NCBI GenBank assembly: GCA_945859605.1
Contig: OX243814.1
Coordinates: 28,177,663 to 28,241,662, forward strand
Length of the DNA stretch: 64,000 nucleotides
Direction: 5' to 3'
Origin: Lumbricus rubellus
Lineage: Eukaryota > Annelida > Clitellata > Crassiclitellata > Lumbricidae
The notes below the pieces were generated by a model. The model was not told the DNA's origin. It worked only from the letters and a program-made list of their open reading frames with translations, and did not search any database. Positions 11,945 through 24,448 of the stretch are shown here, one piece after another; positions within the stretch are counted from its first letter, which is position 1; each line of letters starts with the position of its first letter. Made by a program: the position numbers and the translations under genes.

Positions 11945-12440
11945 AATCCAATAATAATCATAATGGCGGCAAATTGTATGGAGCCGTAAAACAACACATT
12001 GCGTCACAAAGGCGCCTTAACAAAACATCTGTCAGAGATACGCCTCGGAAAGAAAATAAAACTAGAATCTTGACTTGAAAGGTTTAACTGAGTCGGCTGT
12101 TGCGAATAGTGGTATTTTGCTTGTTTTTACGTGGACTTTTCATAGCGCCCCTTCAAGCTCTCTACTCAGAGGGCTCCCGACTGCAGAGCGGGCACTGCAT
12201 CGGAGTTTCACGCCGAAGCGCTGAGCATTTGCGAGTGAAGATCTCGCCCAAGGTCCCAAATCCCAATGAGGCGACTTGAGGTAGATTCAAACCTGCAACA
12301 ATTCGACTGCAAGGCGACGAACATACTCACTACACCACCGCGCCCCTGTAGGCGGGCTGTTCCAGCAGCTGGGGCCAGCGGTTGAGGAAACACGTTCCCC
12401 AAAGCGTGTTGTAGTCCACCGCGATCGGCGCACAAATCAC
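11945..12440 (-). mobile_element. LINE 3' remnant interrupted by a SINE
   Basis: The segments 11945-12120 and 12350-12440 align in order with the LINE end at 10165-10530 (shared CTGTTCCAGCA.CTGGG.CCAGC and CCGAAACGTGTT-like blocks). The SINE at 12143-12347 lies between them, so the SINE inserted later. Confidence 0.65.
12143..12347 (-). mobile_element. tRNA-derived SINE, copy A
   Basis: Read on the - strand it starts GGGGCGCGGTGGTGTAGTG (A-box-like), then has a GGTT.GAATC B-box region, the conserved CGAAGCGCTGAGCA body on the opposite strand, and a GCGCTATGAAAAG tail. Five near-full copies occur in this window. Confidence 0.8.
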
Positions 12441-12755
12441 CATCACACTCGATAGCCACAGCGCCAGGCCACCCCACGGCGTCCTTAACCCTGACGCAGC
12501 CGTTTGCACGCAGCAGTGTAGGATCTGAGATAGTCCGAGCACAATTCGGACCTGCAGAGTTGCAGCACTATAATTTGTTATGTTGGCCTTCTCAACTCTG
12601 GGTTCTATTAACCATGGACGTAGCCAGGATTATATTTCGAGTAGGAGGGGGCGTTTACTCGACCTTGATCAAACCGACAGACAACCGAATCAACTGATTA
12701 AGGGCTTTGGAGGATGATTTTAATCTACTGTGAAATGTCAAATAGAAATAAATGT

Positions 12756-12990
12756 GGGGCGCGGTGGAGTAGCGATGACGTTAGTGGCTTGGAGCCAGAG
12801 GATTCCAGGTTCGAACCCACCTCAAGCCGTCGCGTAAAGACTTTGAGCGAGTCTTTCACTCGCAATTGCTCGGGCGCTCCGCGGCGTGAAACTCCGATGC
12901 AGTGTCCGCGCTGTAGTTAGGAGCACCTATGAGTAGAGAGCTTGATGTGGCGTTATAGAAATGGAGAAATAGGCTAAATAAAATAAAAAT
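12756..12990 (+). mobile_element. tRNA-derived SINE, copy B
   Basis: Starts GGGGCGCGGTGGAGTAGCG. The B box GGTTCGAACCC lies near 12808. The body CGGCGTGAAACTCCGATGCA is conserved with the other copies, and the 3' end is GGCGTTATAGAAATGGAGAAAT followed by an AAATA tail. The B box and the 5' head support RNA polymerase III tRNA ancestry. Confidence 0.85.
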
Positions 12991-13261
12991 GTAATTAAGA
13001 GCTGAAAATATTACTTGATACTTTTTTGTATAATTTCTGATATTGTACTGGATATGAACGTCAAAAACTGTTTATGGCAACTGACGTTTTTAAATACGGT
13101 GAAAAACGTTGAAAGGAATACATGAACAGTATCATAGGCTTAGTCACAAGTCTTAGTGTAAGCATTTTCATTCGTTATGCTATTTTTTGTAGTAAATTAG
13201 TAATTCTATCCATCCGTTCATCCATCATTTCTTCATCGTACCCTCCTTCATGAGTCCGACC

Positions 13262-13352
13262 GCATTCGTTCGTTCATTCATTCGTTCGTTCGTTCATTCG
13301 TTCATTCGTTCATTCGTCCGTCCGCATTCGTTCATTCGTTCATTCGTTCGTC
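13262..13352. repeat. (ATTCGTTC)n microsatellite
   Basis: Alternating CATTCGTTCGTT units. Confidence 0.9.
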
Positions 13353-13915
13353 CATTCATTATTGACAAACTCATTTGTATTATCTTCGCCTAATGCACGC
13401 CGAACGGCCCGTTCTGAAATTGCAGCATGATAGCCGGCCGGACGTGGGATTAGGGCCTACGGCTCTAAACGTCTATTACGCGATTACAGCGTGGGCGGAT
13501 AAATTGGCGATCTGTTGTGATGCGTTGAAAGCTTTGTCAATGTAAATGGGAACTTTTTTGGAGTGATCGAATGACCTCGAACCCTGTTTATTTTTAATGA
13601 GTTTTTCAGATGTGATCCATCACCACGCGGCTCGTTTGATTGGGCATTACGTTATTTAGCGCCTCTGTTTACTGTTTCGTGCTTGACCTGGATTCTCAGT
13701 GCTTTTTATCATGTTGCTTTTTTCTATAATACGTTGCCATTACTATTGTATTCGTGCTTCAGTCTTCGAAGGCCTATTTGTAACTATTATCCATTATTTT
13801 CTCTTGTTCTGTTCTTTATCATTCTTGTAAGTGGAACAATGGAGTTTTTTGATGGCTCTCTGACAATTTACGACACATTTGTCTTGATTATTTATGATGC
13901 ATTAGTATGAAGCAG

Positions 13916-14308
13916 CTATCCGGGAATGAATTAATCCATCCCTGGATGGAATGTACTGGTATAGATTATCCGGGGGAATAGACCATTTATTACCTATTTT
14001 TGAAAAATGCGTAGATCGATAAGTTACAAATGTATATGATATAGTCAAAGTTTAAAGTGACTCTAATAATTGTTTTAAGTGTCCTAAGCAATGTCTAGAG
14101 CAAGTCAACTCGAATTAATTTAGTGACTCTAAGTGTTCTAAATGTGGAAAGTGCTCTAAAATCAATGCCAAAAATATTTTCTAGTAGGAATAAATATCTA
14201 CCTGTTAGTGTCATTGTTCAATAGGCTACAAAGCAGATGCAAGTTAATTTGTAAAAATAAATACACGTGGAAGTGGCTTTTTCAATTCTCTTCATCTGGG
14301 TGGGGGAA
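13916..14308 (+). mobile_element. Non-autonomous element family X, copy 1
   Basis: Over about 390 bp this is homologous, in opposite orientation, to 18924-19384 and partly to 53885-54200. Shared blocks are GCTATCCGGG, TTTTAAGTGTCCTAAGCAATG, AGTAGGAATAAA and AAATACACG.GGAAGTGGCTTTTTC. No coding capacity. Confidence 0.75.
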
Positions 14309-14328
14309 ATACAATTAGAGTCTAATAC

Positions 14329-14478
14329 GGGTAACTGAACCGAACAATGCTTTATTTATGACACTCGGTTTGATAACACAAAATAGAGCTGCCAATTCCG
14401 GAACTATAGTACGGTTGGCAGCCCTATTTTGGGGTCAAACCGAGTGTCATCAATGAAGCATTGTCCAGTTCAGTCACT
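14329..14478. repeat. Long imperfect palindrome, about 65-70 bp arms
   Basis: The arm GTAACTGAACCGAACAATGC.. is matched in reverse by ..GAAGCATTGTCCAGTTCAGTCAC, with ACACTCGGTTTGA / TCAAACCGAGTGT in both arms. It is probably a small MITE with a ~13-bp loop. Confidence 0.8.
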
Positions 14479-15349
14479 AGGCTATACGCTAACAGTAACT
14501 GTTCCTGCCATAAAATCTTCAGAAATACTTATAAACTGGCGTAAGTCATACAGCGCGCTCATGAATAAACTGGTGCCCTGCGTTTGGCTTTCGAATGACG
14601 AAATTGAAGCTTGTAGTTTACGAATACGATTACAAGCGGTGCCGCAGTGGTGTGTGAGTCACAGGATAAATCGACGCAAACACTGCATCGGTTTTTTTTA
14701 ACTCACGGTGTAGAATCTTCTAGCACCGATAACAGTGAAGACGGTGATAGGCGGACGAAGCGGACGAAGCGAGCGCTATCTGGTGTGTAGCCGTGGAATT
14801 ACCCGGCATACTTGGCTGAACGAACGGACGGACGGACGGACGTACGGACGTACGGACGTCAGATTCCCTTTAGGGATGGCAGACAGCATGGATCCGTGGC
14901 CGCTGACGGTGGTGGTGGTGGTGCTCCGTTGCTTTGCCTGTAGCAGTACGACCGAACGATCCAGGATTCTGGTTGAGCGCATCGGAAGCAGGGAAATCTA
15001 GGTAAGAGGTATACACAGAATTTCTTCATCTGAAAATGGTTTGATGTTATTGTGACGCTGAGATTATTCATTGTAGGCTGTAATTTTATTCGTTGGATGT
15101 TGTGTGATTTTATGATTTTTCTCTGGTTTTTGATGCGAAGGTTTTTTCTTTCTTCTTCTTTTAATTTCATGTGATTTTGATTTACTACGTGATGCGCGAG
15201 GTGTGTTGTAATCTGACGGCGCCAAAAGGCTGACTTCAAACGTTGGTGTTTATGAAGAATTATGTAAATGGTTGCAGTGGCCCGAACCCAAACGAAATTA
15301 GGCGATCAGCGGGCTTTCTGTTTACAGATCTATTGCCTTCGCACCAGCA
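14479..15349. other. No confident gene
   Basis: Contains a GGAC repeat at 14824-14855. The ORF through 14735-15001 owes its poly-Val to a GTG repeat and ends just before a GTAAGA; no family is recognised. Confidence 0.45.
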
Positions 15350-15778
15350 TTGAAAGAGAGAGAGAACGAGAGACAGAGAGAGAGCAGAGATAGAGGGTGA
15401 GAGACAGAGACAGAGTGGGCGTGAGAGAGACACAGAGACAGAGGCAACACACAGAGAGACAGAGGCAGAGGGTGTGAGAGAGACACAAAGCTTGTGTGTA
15501 TGTGAGAGAGAGAGTGAGACAGAGAGAGCGAGAAGAGACACAGAGACAAAAAAACAGAGACAGAGAGACAAGCAGAGAGAGAGAAGAGAGAGAGAGAAGA
15601 GGGAGAGAGACACAGAGATAGAGATAGAGAGGCAGAGGCATAAACAGAGACAGAGACAGAGTGAGAAAGATACAGATATAGAGATTGAGAGACAGAAACA
15701 GAAACAGAGTGAATGCGAGAGACACACAGAGAGACAGAGAGAGACAGAGCGAGACAGGGTGAGAAAGAGAGAGAGAGC
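15350..15778. repeat. AGAG/ACAG purine-rich repeat
   Basis: 430 bp of GAGAGACAGAGACA-type repeats. The Leu/Ser-rich and Arg/Glu-rich pseudo-ORFs on both strands are by-products. Confidence 0.95.
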
Positions 15779-16684
15779 TCGTAATGTTTAGGCCATAAAT
15801 CGTTATGTTTACGACGTTGTATACGTTATGCCACGATGTTGTGGCCACGTGATACACTAAAAGAGATGAGTTGTGACTGACATCATAGATATTATTATTA
15901 TTCGACGTGTTTTGATGTGAGCTGCTTCTTCAGTGTACACTTGCGATCTAGGATTCGATGCAACTCTAGTTTATGTGATGGCATCACGTGCAGCCTGCAG
16001 GATTTACAGAGGAATTCATTTCTAAGGTATTGCAGCGATTTAATACGATTATACGATCTATGAATAGATATTAGATAGCCTCTCGTTTGCTTCACTCAAT
16101 AGCTTCGAACCCAGCATGCAACGGTGAAAAGTTACCTCATCAGCCGCTTGACCACAGTGCAACATTTTGCCTCCTATAAAAGAACCTTAAAAGGAATAAA
16201 GTTAAACTAGCAACCACGTTATATTCTCACAGCCAATCTATTATTTCATGCATATACAAATTATAATAATATCATACATGTATTATGTCGACGCATCCTT
16301 CTGACATCCTAACACGCATCCTTCTTTCCATAGGCTTACATGCATCCAATATGAATAGCCTATATACGTATAGTCCTACTAGGCTACTACAATACATGTA
16401 GGCCTATTTGCTCGTATATATGGATTTTTTTATATACAACTTGTATGCATGTATACGCCATAGACAACCGGTAGGACCTATACAGACAAACTTTAGTACG
16501 TGCATCCATGCATGTGGGCATGCTCACAGATAACGATCCATCCTGAGTACATGTAGATTGCTTTGAAGAGGCAAGACATATAAACATGAACATCAATGCG
16601 TATACGGCTTTGAAGTGCCACGAGTTAATTGTCATGATTCCTCTGTTTTTCTAAGTCGCTGAAATCCTTTTTTTTAGCTGTGGC
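15779..16684. other. No gene recognised
   Basis: AT-rich sequence without homology that I can see. Confidence 0.5.
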
Positions 16685-16750
16685 TGGCCTGGGAGCGCCT
16701 CTGAATAGCTCTTTTGTAAAGGCGCTATATAAATTCTCGAAATGAATGAA
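16685..16750 (+). repeat. SINE/LINE 3' tail fragment
   Basis: GGCCTGGGAGCGCCTCTGAATAGC..AAGGCGCTATATAAATTC followed by an AATG repeat tail. It is a 5'-truncated retroelement end. Confidence 0.6.
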
Positions 16751-17040
16751 TGAATGCGTGTTGCTTGCAGAGATGATGATGAGAAGAAGTAATTTTTAAC
16801 AGTGAAGACTTTTACCTAAGTGTTACAACCCGTGTAAGATATTTCACAATAGGCCTACAGTGCGCGTTGTATCACATCATGCAGTCTTGTACGCAATATA
16901 GTCCTCGACAATGCGTAGGCCTATGCATAGGCTACAAGACTGTTGTGATACACGTAGATTGTAGGATGTACAATCATACATGTACCGTACAGCAATGCTT
17001 AGTTTGATCGCTGTGATCACAGTGTTCTGTTTAATCATAA

Positions 17041-17152
17041 TGATTCACTTCTTGTTCTTGGTATTCTTCGTCTTGTTCTTGTTCTTCGTCTTGTTCTCGA
17101 TCTTGTTCTTGCTACTACTTCTTCTTTGTTCTTGTTCTTCTTCGTCTTCCTC
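17041..17152. repeat. (TTCTTG)n-like repeat
   Basis: Degenerate CTTGTTCTTCG hexamer repeats. Confidence 0.85.
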
Positions 17153-17607
17153 TGGTTATCTGACACTATATATAAGGTAGGTTCAAATTTCCGACGTTGC
17201 CGTTCCTCTGGATGCTGTGCCTCTCTCTTACTTACGCTCCCCATATGATATCCACCTATCATCATCGTCTGACATGGTCTCTTATTCATTTTGCTCGCTT
17301 CCCTTTCATTTTTCCTTCGAAAAACATTTGACGAATGCTTCTCGACATATTATGCTGAGTTTTGCTGCACCTGTCCTGCATGGATGTGTCCTGTTTCCTC
17401 GCTTGGCCTTCTTGTATTTTTTAGATTGATCTCTTTTAACATTATGTTGCTGAATAATCCCTTTCTTTTGCTGAGTGTAGTTGAATGCTTTGTGGCAAAT
17501 GTAGAAGCATTTAAATTACTCACAGCCATGTTTTGTCTAACTTTCGTCAGTCCTTATATTAAAATGCTTACAATTTCAGCGCATAGGTACTGTGTATATA
17601 GATGTAT

Positions 17608-17640
<33 letters not shown>

Positions 17641-17779
17641 TGTAAATAGCCAAAACCTTTTAGTTTTACGCCTTCTTTTATTGCCATCGTCAATTCTTAA
17701 TGTCAACCATTTGATGGCGATCTGGATGAATAAATTATCTGCACTAGTAGAGTCTAACTGTCCTCGATATCATTATGTC
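17153..17779. other. No confident gene
   Basis: An ORF of about 210 codons crosses here and continues into the MITE remnant at 17780. It includes an AT microsatellite at 17607-17642 and shows no family features, so I do not call it. Confidence 0.5.
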
Positions 17780-18118
17780 AAGTTGGGAAAGTTGCGGGGT
17801 CTGACTTTGGCGGACGAGCCGAAGCCTTTGAGCGGAAAATTTCTGACGATCTTTTTTTTGGTCATTCGCCCAAAATTGTACAAATTTCACCCATCTTTGG
17901 TAGCCTACCTGCATGACGACCGTTTTTAGTCATTTACCCCAAAATTTCAAAATCATACCATTTTTACCTATTTTGTTGTGTCTGACGACCTGTTTTTTTT
18001 AGTTATTTGCCCCAAAATTGTTAAACTTGCTAACCGGCTGAGACCCGGCACCAGTAGGCCACGAAAATCAATGCCGGGTCGCAGACCCTGGCAGACACCG
18101 GCTCACTTTCAGCCCTGC
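17780..18118. mobile_element. Decayed relative of the hAT MITE at 9476
   Basis: Shares GAAAGTTGC.GGGTC, the GACGA.CT.TTTTTTGG phrases and the right end GGCTCACTTTCAGCCCTG with 9476-9697. The left terminus is not preserved and the interior is duplicated (two GACGACC.TTTTT phrases). Confidence 0.6.
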
Positions 18119-18923
18119 TGTTAGGGCCCCGTAGGCGGGGTTGTGCAGACTGTGTCCACCTTCCTATAAACTGGACATGCAACAGTTGCTGGTGACAATT
18201 ATCGATTATACCAATTATTACTAGACATTGAAACTCAGTAATGCCTAAATTGACCAAAAAGGCATTGTTTATGATGGACAATTAGGCTTATTTCTATTAT
18301 GCCTACTGTTAGGTTGGTGGATTATTTCAAAAGCGCAATCCAGGTTCTTTTAAATGGCTTCGTAAATGGAAGCTGGATTGGTGAAAATAATTCTCTGCGT
18401 AAATAGAATTTGTAAGCTTATTGATAATGACAATTTTACGGTTCTGCTCGGTCAATCACTGCATACGGACCTTGAGTAGCCTAAATCTTTCACTCACCAT
18501 CATTCCTTAGCTCCAGTGTCATTCTGTTTATGATTTTGTGCCTTGCATTTTGCTGCATCAACTGAACGTTTGGATCAGTTGTATACACTATATATGTACA
18601 ATTGTACATAGAGTCTACTTGTATGCTTGTCTACTTTTGTGTGTATGCATTGCATGTATGTGACATGCGGGTTCAGGCCTATATTGAGTGTACATGAATA
18701 TTTGCACTTAGGCAGCCGCTGCAAGAGCTTCTCAAATGCTGTCATGAGCTACTCCCTAACCAAATAGCGCTGAGTGATTTATTGTTCCATTTAATGAAGG
18801 ATGCCCAAATACGTTCTGTTGAGAGAGCTTGATAGCTGCAGTCGACGACATGGGTTCTATGGCACCAGATCTGATTGAGAGTGGCTCTTATTTCTTTTGC
18901 AATAGATTGCTGTCCTCACATGC
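18119..18923. other. No gene recognised
   Basis: No coding or repeat structure that I can support. Confidence 0.5.
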
Positions 18924-19384
18924 CGGTGTCACGAAATAGAGTATCCCCGTATTAATAGTATCCCCCCCAAATGGAGAAAAATCGAAAAAGCCACTTTCGC
19001 GTGTATTTTTGTTTGCAAATTAATTTTCATCTGCTTTGTTTTGAACAATGACACTTAGAGGTAGGCTATGTTTATTCCTACTAGATAATGTTTTGCTTTG
19101 GTTTTAGAGCACTTAAAACGTTTAAAACACTTAAAATCACTCAGAGTCACTAAATAAATTCGAGTTGCCTTTCTCTGTACATTGCTTAGGACATTTAAAA
19201 CAATAATAGATTCACTTCAAATTTTGATTAGAGCATGAAAAATTTAATTATACGCAATATTCAAAAATGGGATAGAATGGTTTATCCCCCCGGATAGCAT
19301 AGACCGGTTAATTCCATCTGGGGGATAGATTAATTCATCCCCCGGATAGCTTTCAGGGGGATACTCCGTTTCGTGTCACCGGTC
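18924..19384 (-). mobile_element. Family X, copy 2, with terminal inverted repeats
   Basis: The ends CGGTGTCACGAAATAGAGTATCCCC and GGGGGATACTCCGTTTCGTGTCACCG are an inverted pair of about 25 bp. The interior is the reverse complement of 13916-14308. This copy best defines the family's termini. Confidence 0.75.
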
Positions 19385-20454
19385 GTACTTGTCTCCAGCA
19401 GAGTTCGCAATTTGTGATCGTATAACTGACAAATGGCAAGGGATATGATTGCCCGCCAGCGACGAGAAATGGCTCTCATTCGCCTCTCTAGCTGACTAAT
19501 AGCGCGTTTCGAGTAGATGTTTGGAGTGCAGGTTATATTCTGCTGGAAGTGCAAGGAACATAACCGAGTCTCTGAATGTCGACTATTATGCGCCAATAAA
19601 TCATAGCCACTTAGCTTAGGACGGTATGAGGAAAATCGCATCAACCTTTTTCCGGAGATTCAACGAAGGCTCTATATAAATGCCAAGATACATGCATACA
19701 AACACACATACATATAAACAGATAGACAGACAGGCAGGTAGACGGACGGAAGGACGGATGGGCGGCATACATAAGTCTTACACAAATAGCTGTAGGCTAT
19801 TATGTATGCAAACAAGCGTATACAGCGTTCTAATATTTTCTCATTTTCATCGTCTGTCAAATAGACTGGATTATTGGATCAATATAATCATGATTGATTG
19901 ATTGAATGATTGATTGATTGGACAATACTCATTCTGACAGATTATCTCAAGCTGAGTTTTTCTATAATTCTCATATGGCTATTCATCAACCGCTAGGCGT
20001 ACATTACTGTACTTTTGACTCAGTGCGTTTTGAACGGTATTCTAATACCTCTGAGCGCGACCATGTCGATGCGAGTCCTATAAGACTCACACTCGGAAAG
20101 TCTTATACAATTACGAGACAAAGTCTCTGTAAATTAGTAGGCTGCGTATTGGCAGAAGCTTTGTCATCAACCGACAGGCTATAGTAGCTAAAACTTGTGC
20201 CGCACACGCAGACAGACCTGCTAACCTAAGTTATATTCGGACGAATAATTATTAAGCTTCTTGACCATGAATTCAGGGATTGCAATGCAGTAATAAGAGA
20301 ACTCAAATGCGATCCAAACGTTGCAGTCACTGTTACTATACACTATAGCCCATGGACGAGGAGCTCAGAATGACCTTCCCTCTAACCTGCGTTCCCAACC
20401 TCGGAACATCTCTGGCACATTCTATAGATTGCTCAAGACTTTTCTTTTTGACCG
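19385..20454. other. No confident gene
   Basis: Contains GACA and GATT simple repeats (19720-19760, 19890-19920). No ORF with recognisable domains. Confidence 0.5.
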
Positions 20455-20530
20455 GGCCTGGATCGGGAGCGCCTCTGAGTAGCTTCCTTGAAGAGGCACT
20501 ATATAAATTGCATAGATAGATATAGAGATA
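20455..20530 (+). repeat. SINE/LINE 3' tail fragment
   Basis: GGCCTGGATCGGGAGCGCCTCTGAGTAGC..GAGGCACTATATAAATTG with an ATAG tail. Confidence 0.6.
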
Positions 20531-20705
20531 GAACATGGTCTCAAACGTTAACCCGCTGCAGGCCTATAGTCTTTCCCAGTGTGACCTTGGCTTTATCAAA
20601 TGCCTTTACTGACCAGCTGAAACCAATGAGGATTTCTGTTAATGTTGTATCTCTCTTGATCCGAGTTGCACATAAATAAGCTGCAAGCTATAGTATACTA
20701 AGTAT

Positions 20706-20840
20706 CCAAAAACCTGGATGGACAACGTCAGGGAAGACCTGAAAGAGATGAATATTGACATGTCAAGAGAAACGGATCTCATCAGAAACAGAGAAATTTG
20801 GAGAAGTCACGTAGGAGCCTCATCGTCGTCACTCGACTGA
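20706..20840 (+). pseudogene. Reverse transcriptase ORF, C-terminal 44 codons
   Basis: Reads PKTWMDNVREDLKEMNIDMS.. then RNREIWRSHV..SSSSLD and a stop. The W.DN...DL..M pattern followed by a W.. near the stop is the usual end of RNase-H-less, endonuclease-type LINE reverse transcriptases. Nothing upstream is in frame, so it is a 5'-truncated copy. It belongs to a different LINE lineage from the one at 10165-10530. Confidence 0.65.
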
Positions 20841-23044
20841 CGGAAGAGAATAAAAATAAAAAAAGACTAAGTATCTACAAACCAAACAGGAAGACGTTGT
20901 AAATACAAAGTTCAGTTAGACATGCAACACAACTAAATTTTGGAGAGGGAAGTATACAATGTATGTATGCTGCGGGATGCTGCGATTAGGACGAAGTATA
21001 AACTGATAAGAGGATGAAACAATGTCATGGAGTTATCCGTGACTTCTCTGTTTAGCATTCGTGGATCAAGCGTTCAAACGGACGCCCATGTACAATGTAC
21101 GCCTCAAGGGGATAGGAAGACAGTGCAAGACACGCCCTTTCGTAATTGTTGGAGAGGACGGTGCATAGACTCTGAAATAACATCCCAAGGATAGAAAGCG
21201 TGGAAACGGACTCTGTAATTTCTATAATAGGGGCCTATGCCAAATTTGGCATACCACTTCAATGCCATTTTACAGCAGCGTCTTAAGATAAGGTAATGGA
21301 TTGAATACTTTAGCCCTTTGTCTGCCGTGGGCCAGTGTCGCAAATGACTCGTGCCGTGGTCCGTCTGCTATTTCCTGTCTAGATATGCCTAGCTATTAAA
21401 ATGCAAATAATAATGAAGTTGTAAAACTAACTTTCAGCAGTCCGTAGCAGAATATGTGACAGGGTAGAATAGTATAGCATAAATGCAGATCCTACTGTCA
21501 TTTTTATGAAAGTTTGGCACTTTTATACAATTTGTAGAGGGCTGAGATTTTCTTTTGCAAAATGTTGGGAAATTCCACATTAAATTCCAAGGTTTTGTTT
21601 TATGGAACAATCATCCGATAGTCATTCGTAAAGCTATTAACTTCCCTCACTTCAAACACCTCTTGCGTGTGCATACACTACGTAATAGGCCTACATGTTT
21701 TCTGTTAATGGCATGAGGGGTTACTCATGCTAATGCTGATTTCTTTGATTGTTTGTCTATTGACTATTTGTCTTTTTTTGTGTTCTTTCTATGATTTTTT
21801 CTGTAGTGTTTACTACATTTGTTTTGATAATATTTAATACTGGCATAAGCATAATATATTCAGTGTTATTCACAGGCTGAGAGACATATAGACATAGACT
21901 CAAACAGATAGGGTCGGCCGGGGCAACTGTCAACCCTGCTGACTTGCTCCCCCCCCCACTTCCCATACTCTATCGTGAACAGTGTTTGTGACTATTATTT
22001 ATGACTGCACACAATTCATGGTGCGTTTGATGCGAATTCTAATCACGCAAACGTCAGCGACAATTTAAGAATGCCATCTGCAGTGAATTGATTTATTATA
22101 TAGCCCATGCTCCTCACGTCTGTCTTTCAAGAATCAATTCTATAATTATCAAGTGCAAACTTCATCTAGAATTGACTACTCCGCAACTGTTCTGTTACTC
22201 TCCCTCCGCCCGATTTTACGACTTAATTAAACATTGGTGCAAGTGAAGTATTCCTGTTGATCCTGATTTGAATCTAATCTTTGCTGTTCACAGCGATCAT
22301 AGATATAATTATCTGCATTCCTATGTATATGTATTCTGATTAATTATTTCTCTTGTCATCTTTTACTGTGTCACAATTAAATAAAATCTTAAACTCATTC
22401 TCGGTTTTGCACACTGAGAGACTTCAAGAATGCAATGGTGAAGAATAACGCAGCTGAAAGGCAGTTTCGATTGTAATTGTAATTGAACATTTATATAGCG
22501 CCGCTCACAGATTCAGTAGCGCTCCCAACCCTAGTTAGCACTTCCCCTAACAAATAGTATGGTCTTCAGGCGTTTCGATGGTCAAAATGTTGTCCAGATA
22601 AACTGCTTTTCAGCTGTAGGTACATGTACTTGATGTATTATACATCGTTATTTGTAGTGGCATTAATGCTTATACATGTAGTTTCTCTCATTTGTCCATC
22701 TTCGTACACTGAAGCATTTGTGGCGATAATTATTGATCGAAAGCCTTTATGTAAAACACTGAACATTCACAACGGGATAGGAGACTCTTTTAATACAGAG
22801 TAACTTCTTCATATTAGACGCCTGTGTCAACATTGGTTCTTCCTGGCATGGCACAATGTTGGCACATGCATTCGGAGTAGCGAGCGACTACAGTGTTCAA
22901 AGCATCGACCCGAGAGGGGCACGACAACGTCCTGCAGCACGCTACACAAACAGATAATTGTGTGTAAGGGAGGGCCGGCCTAACCCCAACTCGATACAGA
23001 TTGTGTTGCAACTCTGCATGCGTTGGCATCATGGATTGGAGCGT
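20841..23044. other. No gene recognised; one retroelement tail
   Basis: A LINE/SINE-type tail (ACATTTATATAGCGCCGCTC) lies near 22489. Otherwise AT-rich sequence with no supportable coding exon. Confidence 0.5.
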
Positions 23045-23135
23045 TAACGGTCATGGACAGCATCAGCAGCAGCAGCAGCAGCAGCACCAGCAGCAGCAGC
23101 AGCACCACCACCAGCAGCAGCAGCAGAGTATCACT
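23045..23135. repeat. (CAG)n microsatellite
   Basis: CAGCAGCAG repeats with CAC interruptions. The glutamine and serine runs in the overlapping ORFs come from it. Confidence 0.95.
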
Positions 23136-23217
23136 AATGCAAATCGTGACATCGTATATTGGGCAGCGACCCACAGAGCAGCATAATTTCAGACCATTCC
23201 TCTGTAACCTTCAGACG

Positions 23218-23801
23218 CTCTGGTCTCTCTGTCTCTGTTTCTCTCTTTCTTTCTCTCCCTCTCTCCCTTTCTCCCCTCTCTCCCCCTCTCTGTCTGTCTG
23301 TCTGTCTCTCTCTCTGTCTCTGTCTGTCTCTCTCTCATCTGTAACCTTCAGACGCTCTGGTCTCTCTGTCTCTGTCTCTGTTTCTCTCTTTCTTTCTCTC
23401 CCTCTCTCCCTTTCCCCCCTCTCTCCCACTCTCTGTCTGTCTCTGTCTGTCTGTTTCTGTCTACCTTTCTGTCTGTCTGTCTCACTCCCCCTCTCTCTCC
23501 CTCTCTCTTTGTCTGTCTCTTTGTGAGTCTTTTCCCTCTCTCTCTGTCTCTGTCTGTCTCTCTCCTCTCTCTCACTCTCTCTCTCTGTCTGCCTGTCTAT
23601 CTGTCTCTATCTGTCTGTCTGTCTGTCTCTGTCTGTCTTTCTGTCTCTCTCTGTCTCTCTGTCTGTCTGCCTGTCTGTCTCTGTCTCTGTCTGTCTCTGT
23701 CTCTGTCTCTGTCTCTGTCTCTGTCTTTTTCTCTGTCTCTTTCTCTTTCTCTGTCTCTGTCTCTGTCTCTGTCTCTGTCTCTGTCTCTGTCTCTGTCTCT
23801 G

Positions 23802-23885
<84 letters not shown>

Positions 23886-23890
23886 TCTCG
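23218..23890. repeat. TCTG/TC microsatellite, ~670 bp, with an internal duplication
   Basis: CTCTGTCTGTC-type repeats ending in pure TC. A block of about 125 bp including CATCTGTAACCTTCAGACGC is present twice (near 23200 and 23336), showing a segmental duplication inside the repeat. Confidence 0.95.
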
Positions 23891-24119
23891 CTGTGCTCGG
23901 ACGAAAGGCCTTAGAACAAACAATTAAGCGGACCGGCGGACAGTATAGCTGCCCAGATGATAATTATGTTTGGCTTGCCTCGTCCCATCTCGCTCTCAGC
24001 CGAGACAGGGTAACAACGCCAACTACCGGCCAACAACAATAATTACTCAGCAGATAGAACGACCACCATACTCTCGACCGCACATTCCACGCTGACGATG
24101 AAGCACAGAAAACAGACCT

Positions 24120-24448
24120 CACCGTGTTCGTCTGTCCGTCTGTCCATGTCTGACTGTTTGTCTGTCTGTTTGTCAATCCATGTCTGTCTGTTCGTCTGTC
24201 TGTCCGCCTGTCTGACTGTTTGTTCGTCTGTCTGTTTGTAAATCCGTGTTTGTCTGTTCGTATGTCTTTCTTTGTATGTTAGTATGTCTGTCTGTTCGTA
24301 TGTCTGTATGTCTGTCTGTCTGTATGTATGTATGTATGTATGTATGTATGTATGTATGTATGTATGTATGTATGTATGTATGTATGTATGTATGTATGTA
24401 TGTATGTATGTATGTATGTATGTATGTCTGTCTGTCTGTCTGTCTGTT
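24120..24448. repeat. TGTC then (TGTA)n tetranucleotide repeat
   Basis: Degenerate GTCTGTCTGT, then pure TGTA from about 24322 to 24426, then TGTC. Confidence 0.95.

Noticed and set aside
14735..15001. ORF with a hydrophobic poly-Val segment followed by GTAAGA, considered as a signal-peptide exon
   Set aside because: The hydrophobic part comes from a GTG repeat and the frame has a TAG immediately before the putative donor.
15260..15857. Long Leu/Ser-rich ORFs resembling membrane proteins
   Set aside because: Generated by AGAG/ACAG repeats; no start context, domains or splice support.
17291..17929. 212-codon + strand ORF
   Set aside because: Crosses an AT microsatellite and continues into a MITE remnant; no protein family pattern.
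23001..23927. Poly-Gln and Ser/Leu/Val ORFs
   Set aside because: Translations of CAG and TCTG/TC repeats.
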